A model generated the notes under the pieces. That model worked only from the letters and a program-made list of their open reading frames with translations. It was not told where the DNA came from and searched no databases. From Rhodospirillum sp. (GTDB lineage: Bacteria; Pseudomonadota; Alphaproteobacteria; Dongiales; Dongiaceae), in assembly GCA_013822765.1 (NCBI GenBank), contig PNKY01000005.1, forward strand, positions 62,001 to 126,000: a stretch of 64,000 nucleotides of DNA. Reading direction: 5' to 3'. The position numbers and the translations under genes were made by a program. Numbering within the stretch: position 1 is the stretch's first letter; each line of letters opens with the position of its first letter. Below, one piece after another: positions 61,975 through 64,000 of the stretch.

Positions 61975-62316
61975 TTATGCAGCCTGGGTGACCGCGACGC
62001 CCTTGCTCTTGAGCAACTCCTGCAATTCGCCGGTCTGGAACATCTCGCGCACGATGTCGCAGCCGCCGACGAACTCGCCCTTCACATAGAGTTGCGGGAC
62101 GGTCGGCCAGCTCGCGAAATCCTTGATGCCCTGGCGCAGGCCCGGGTCGGCCAGCACGTCGATGCCCTTGAACTTGACGCCCAGGTGGCTCAGTACCTGG
62201 ACCACCGCGGCGGAGAAGCCGCACTGCGGGAAGACCGGCGTGCCCTTCATGTAGAGCACCACGTCGTTGCTGGTGACGTCGTCGCGGATGCGGTCGAAAA
62301 CCGGATTGTCGCTCAT
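61975..62316 (-). CDS. grxD: Monothiol glutaredoxin of the CGFS type
   Basis: A 113-residue protein from ATG 62316 with the CGFS active site in FPQCGFSAAVVQVL, plus the glutathione-site stretches WPTVPQLYVKGEFVGGCDI. It binds and transfers [2Fe-2S] clusters, usually with BolA, whose gene is just upstream. The upstream in-frame stretch to 62361 has no similarity. A strong terminator follows. Confidence 0.96.
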   Translation of the reverse strand: MSDNPVFDRIRDDVTSNDVVLYMKGTPVFPQCGFSAAVVQVLSHLGVKFKGIDVLADPGLRQGIKDFASWPTVPQLYVKGEFVGGCDIVREMFQTGELQELLKSKGVAVTQAA

Positions 62317-62427
62317 TCTCTTCTCCCGAGGCGCCTGTGCGCCGAATTCCTTAACTCGCATATGAGGGCAAATCGCAGCCCTGTCAATCGGTCAACCCCA
62401 AGACCCCAGATCCGTTGCGGGTTAACC

Positions 62428-62661
62428 CTATTTTGGGGCCGAGGTCTGCAGGGCCAAAGCGTGCAGCTGGTCGCCCATCCGCCCGCGCAGGGCCTCGTAG
62501 ACCATCTGGTGCTGCTGGACCCTGGACTTGCCGGCGAAGGCCGCCGACACGACCTGGGCGGCATAGTGGTCTCCGTCGCCGCGAAGGTCCTCGATCTTTA
62601 CCTCGGCATCGGGCAGCGACTCCTTGATCAGCCGCGCGATCTCGCTTGCTTCCATCGCCAT
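62428..62661 (-). CDS. bolA: BolA-family protein
   Basis: A 77-residue protein with the BolA fold: IARLIKESLPDAEVKIEDL, GDGDHYAAQVVSAAFAGKSR and the conserved His in VQQHQMVYEAL, ending in LHALALQTSAP. It pairs with CGFS glutaredoxins in iron-sulphur transfer. The gene is 3 bp after the purL stop and 111 bp before grxD, the common alphaproteobacterial order. Confidence 0.95.
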   Translation of the reverse strand: MAMEASEIARLIKESLPDAEVKIEDLRGDGDHYAAQVVSAAFAGKSRVQQHQMVYEALRGRMGDQLHALALQTSAPK

Positions 62662-62664
62662 GCG

Positions 62665-64000
62665 TCAGCTCCCCGCGCTCATGAGGTCCGGGAAGAAGGC
62701 TTCGTGAGCGCCCTTCAGGTCCGCGACCGATATGGTACCGCTGTCGACCAGCGTCAACGCATTGCTGCCGGTCTCGCCCAGCACCGTCACCGGGACGCCG
62801 GACTTCCTGGCCGCGTTCAGGAATTGATCGGCGCTGCCCATCGCCAGGGTGGCGACATAGCGTGCCTGGTCCTCGCCGAACCAGAAGGCGTGCGCCGGCG
62901 CCGAGGTTTTCTCAGGTACGCGGATCGTCGCGCCGATATTGCCGGCCATCGCCATCTCCGCGACCGCAACCAGCAGGCCGCCATCGGCGCAATCGTGACA
63001 GGCGGTCACGGCACCGGCCAGAATTTGCGTACGGATGAAGTCGCCGTTGCGTTTTTCTGCGGCGAGGTCGACCGGCGGCGGCGCGCCTTCTTCGCGGCCA
63101 TGCAGCTCGCGCAGGAAGATCGACTGGCCCAGGTGACCCTTTGTCTCGCCGATCAGGAGAATAACTTCGCCCGGTTGACGAAAGGCGATGGGCGCCGATT
63201 TGGCCGCATCGGCGATCACGCCGACGCCGCCGATGACCGGCGTCGGCAGGATGCCCTTGCCGTTGGTCTCGTTGTAGAGCGAGACGTTGCCGGAGATGAC
63301 CGGGTAGTCGAGCGCCTTGCAGGCCTCGACCATGCCTTCGATGCAGCCGACGAACTGGCCCATGATCTCCGGCCGCTGCGGATTGCCGAAGTTCATGTTG
63401 TCTGTGATGGCGAGCGGCGTCGCGCCGACCGCCGTCAGGTTGCGCCAGGTCTCGACGACGGCTTGCGCGCCACCGGTCTTCGGGTCGGCGAAGCAATAGC
63501 GCGGCGTGCAATCCGACGTGATGGCGAGCGCCTTGCCGTTCATGTCGGGCAGGCGCACAACCGCGGCATCGCCACCGGGGCGCTGCGCGGTGTGGCCCAT
63601 GACCAGGTGATCGTACTGCTCCCACACCCAGCGGCGCGAGGCGAGATCGGGCGAGCCGACCAGCGTGCGCAACGCCATCAGCAGATCGGACGGCGCGGGC
63701 ACGGAATCCGGATCGATATTTGCCTGCGGCTTGGTGGGAACGTAGGGGCGCTGATAGACCGGCGACTTCTCGACCAGCGGCGCGACCGGCATGTCGGCTT
63801 CGACCTTGCCGTTCTTCTTCAGCACCAGGTGGCCGGTATTCGTCAGGCGGCCGATCTCGGCGAAATCCAGCTCCCACTTCTCGAAGATGGCGCGCGCCTT
63901 GGCCATCGCCTGCGGCTTCAGGATCATCAGCATGCGCTCCTGAGATTCGGAGAGCATGATCTCGTAGGCGGTCATGTGCGTCTCGCGCACCGGCACCTTG
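62665..64000 (-). CDS. purL: Phosphoribosylformylglycinamidine synthase II, 5' end outside the window
   Basis: The C-terminal 444 residues of PurL (FGAM synthase large subunit, small-type), the fourth step of purine synthesis. The frame is open to the window edge. Visible motifs are MTAYEIMLSESQERML, DCTPRYCFADPKTGG, DNMNFGNPQRPEIM, SGNVSLYNETNG and CHDCADGGLLVAVAEMAM. It lies upstream of bolA and grxD. Confidence 0.97.
   Translation of the reverse strand, partial: KVPVRETHMTAYEIMLSESQERMLMILKPQAMAKARAIFEKWELDFAEIGRLTNTGHLVLKKNGKVEADMPVAPLVEKSPVYQRPYVPTKPQANIDPDSVPAPSDLLMALRTLVGSPDLASRRWVWEQYDHLVMGHTAQRPGGDAAVVRLPDMNGKALAITSDCTPRYCFADPKTGGAQAVVETWRNLTAVGATPLAITDNMNFGNPQRPEIMGQFVGCIEGMVEACKALDYPVISGNVSLYNETNGKGILPTPVIGGVGVIADAAKSAPIAFRQPGEVILLIGETKGHLGQSIFLRELHGREEGAPPPVDLAAEKRNGDFIRTQILAGAVTACHDCADGGLLVAVAEMAMAGNIGATIRVPEKTSAPAHAFWFGEDQARYVATLAMGSADQFLNAARKSGVPVTVLGETGSNALTLVDSGTISVADLKGAHEAFFPDLMSAGS

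Overview
The window is GC-rich and almost fully coded. It comes from an alphaproteobacterium. The evidence is a short NDUFS4-like complex I accessory protein, the purL-bolA-CGFS glutaredoxin order at the right edge, a PuuD-type membrane urate hydroxylase, DUF1127, DUF2237 and DUF6481 small proteins, and many GcvA-type LysR regulators. The genus cannot be named from sequence alone. No phage, insertion sequence, CRISPR array or rRNA was seen. tRNA-Pro(TGG), tRNA-Arg(TCT) and tRNA-Leu(TAA) are present.

Layout. 0-1 kb: the end of an aldo/keto reductase. 1.2-15 kb: one long minus-strand gene train, read from right to left as an MttB-family methyltransferase, two DMGDH/sarcosine-dehydrogenase-like FAD-GcvT proteins, a dienelactone hydrolase-SnoaL fusion, an HpcH aldolase-SDR fusion, LivG-F-H-M ABC transporter parts and a nucleoside hydrolase. 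A divergent LysR gene stands at its head. It looks like an uptake and catabolic operon for an N-methylated compound; the substrate is unknown. Two copies of a structured palindromic repeat lie in and beside it. 16-25.6 kb: tRNAs, small stress and membrane proteins, a frameshifted FkbM methyltransferase, a PAS_5 protein, a family 2 glycosyltransferase, two Mpo1-like (DUF962) paralogs and ilvD.

25.6-44 kb: a polysaccharide-lyase-like protein, then purine catabolism. puuD-uraD with a divergent LysR, an adenine/adenosine deaminase, a complete BMP-type purine or nucleoside ABC importer, xdhC-B-A and hydroxyisourate hydrolase together cover adenine or hypoxanthine to allantoin. A receiver protein, a LuxR regulator, an S41 protease and a GIY-YIG protein sit in between. 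44-51.9 kb: two YcgJ-like secreted repeat proteins, two LysR regulators, a NYN-LOTUS RNA-binding/nuclease-type protein and MarC.

51.9-55.3 kb: a tandem duplication of a two-gene unit. Each unit has a 38-40 residue twin-arginine-like microprotein whose stop codon abuts the start of a GMC flavoprotein oxidoreductase. This is the most interesting under-annotated system here. 55.4-64 kb: housekeeping genes (CinA-N, sfsA, map, radC, LigB-type dioxygenase), a tandem triplet of tiny Gly-rich lipoproteins, then YkgJ, DUF6481, grxD, bolA and purL, which runs off the window.
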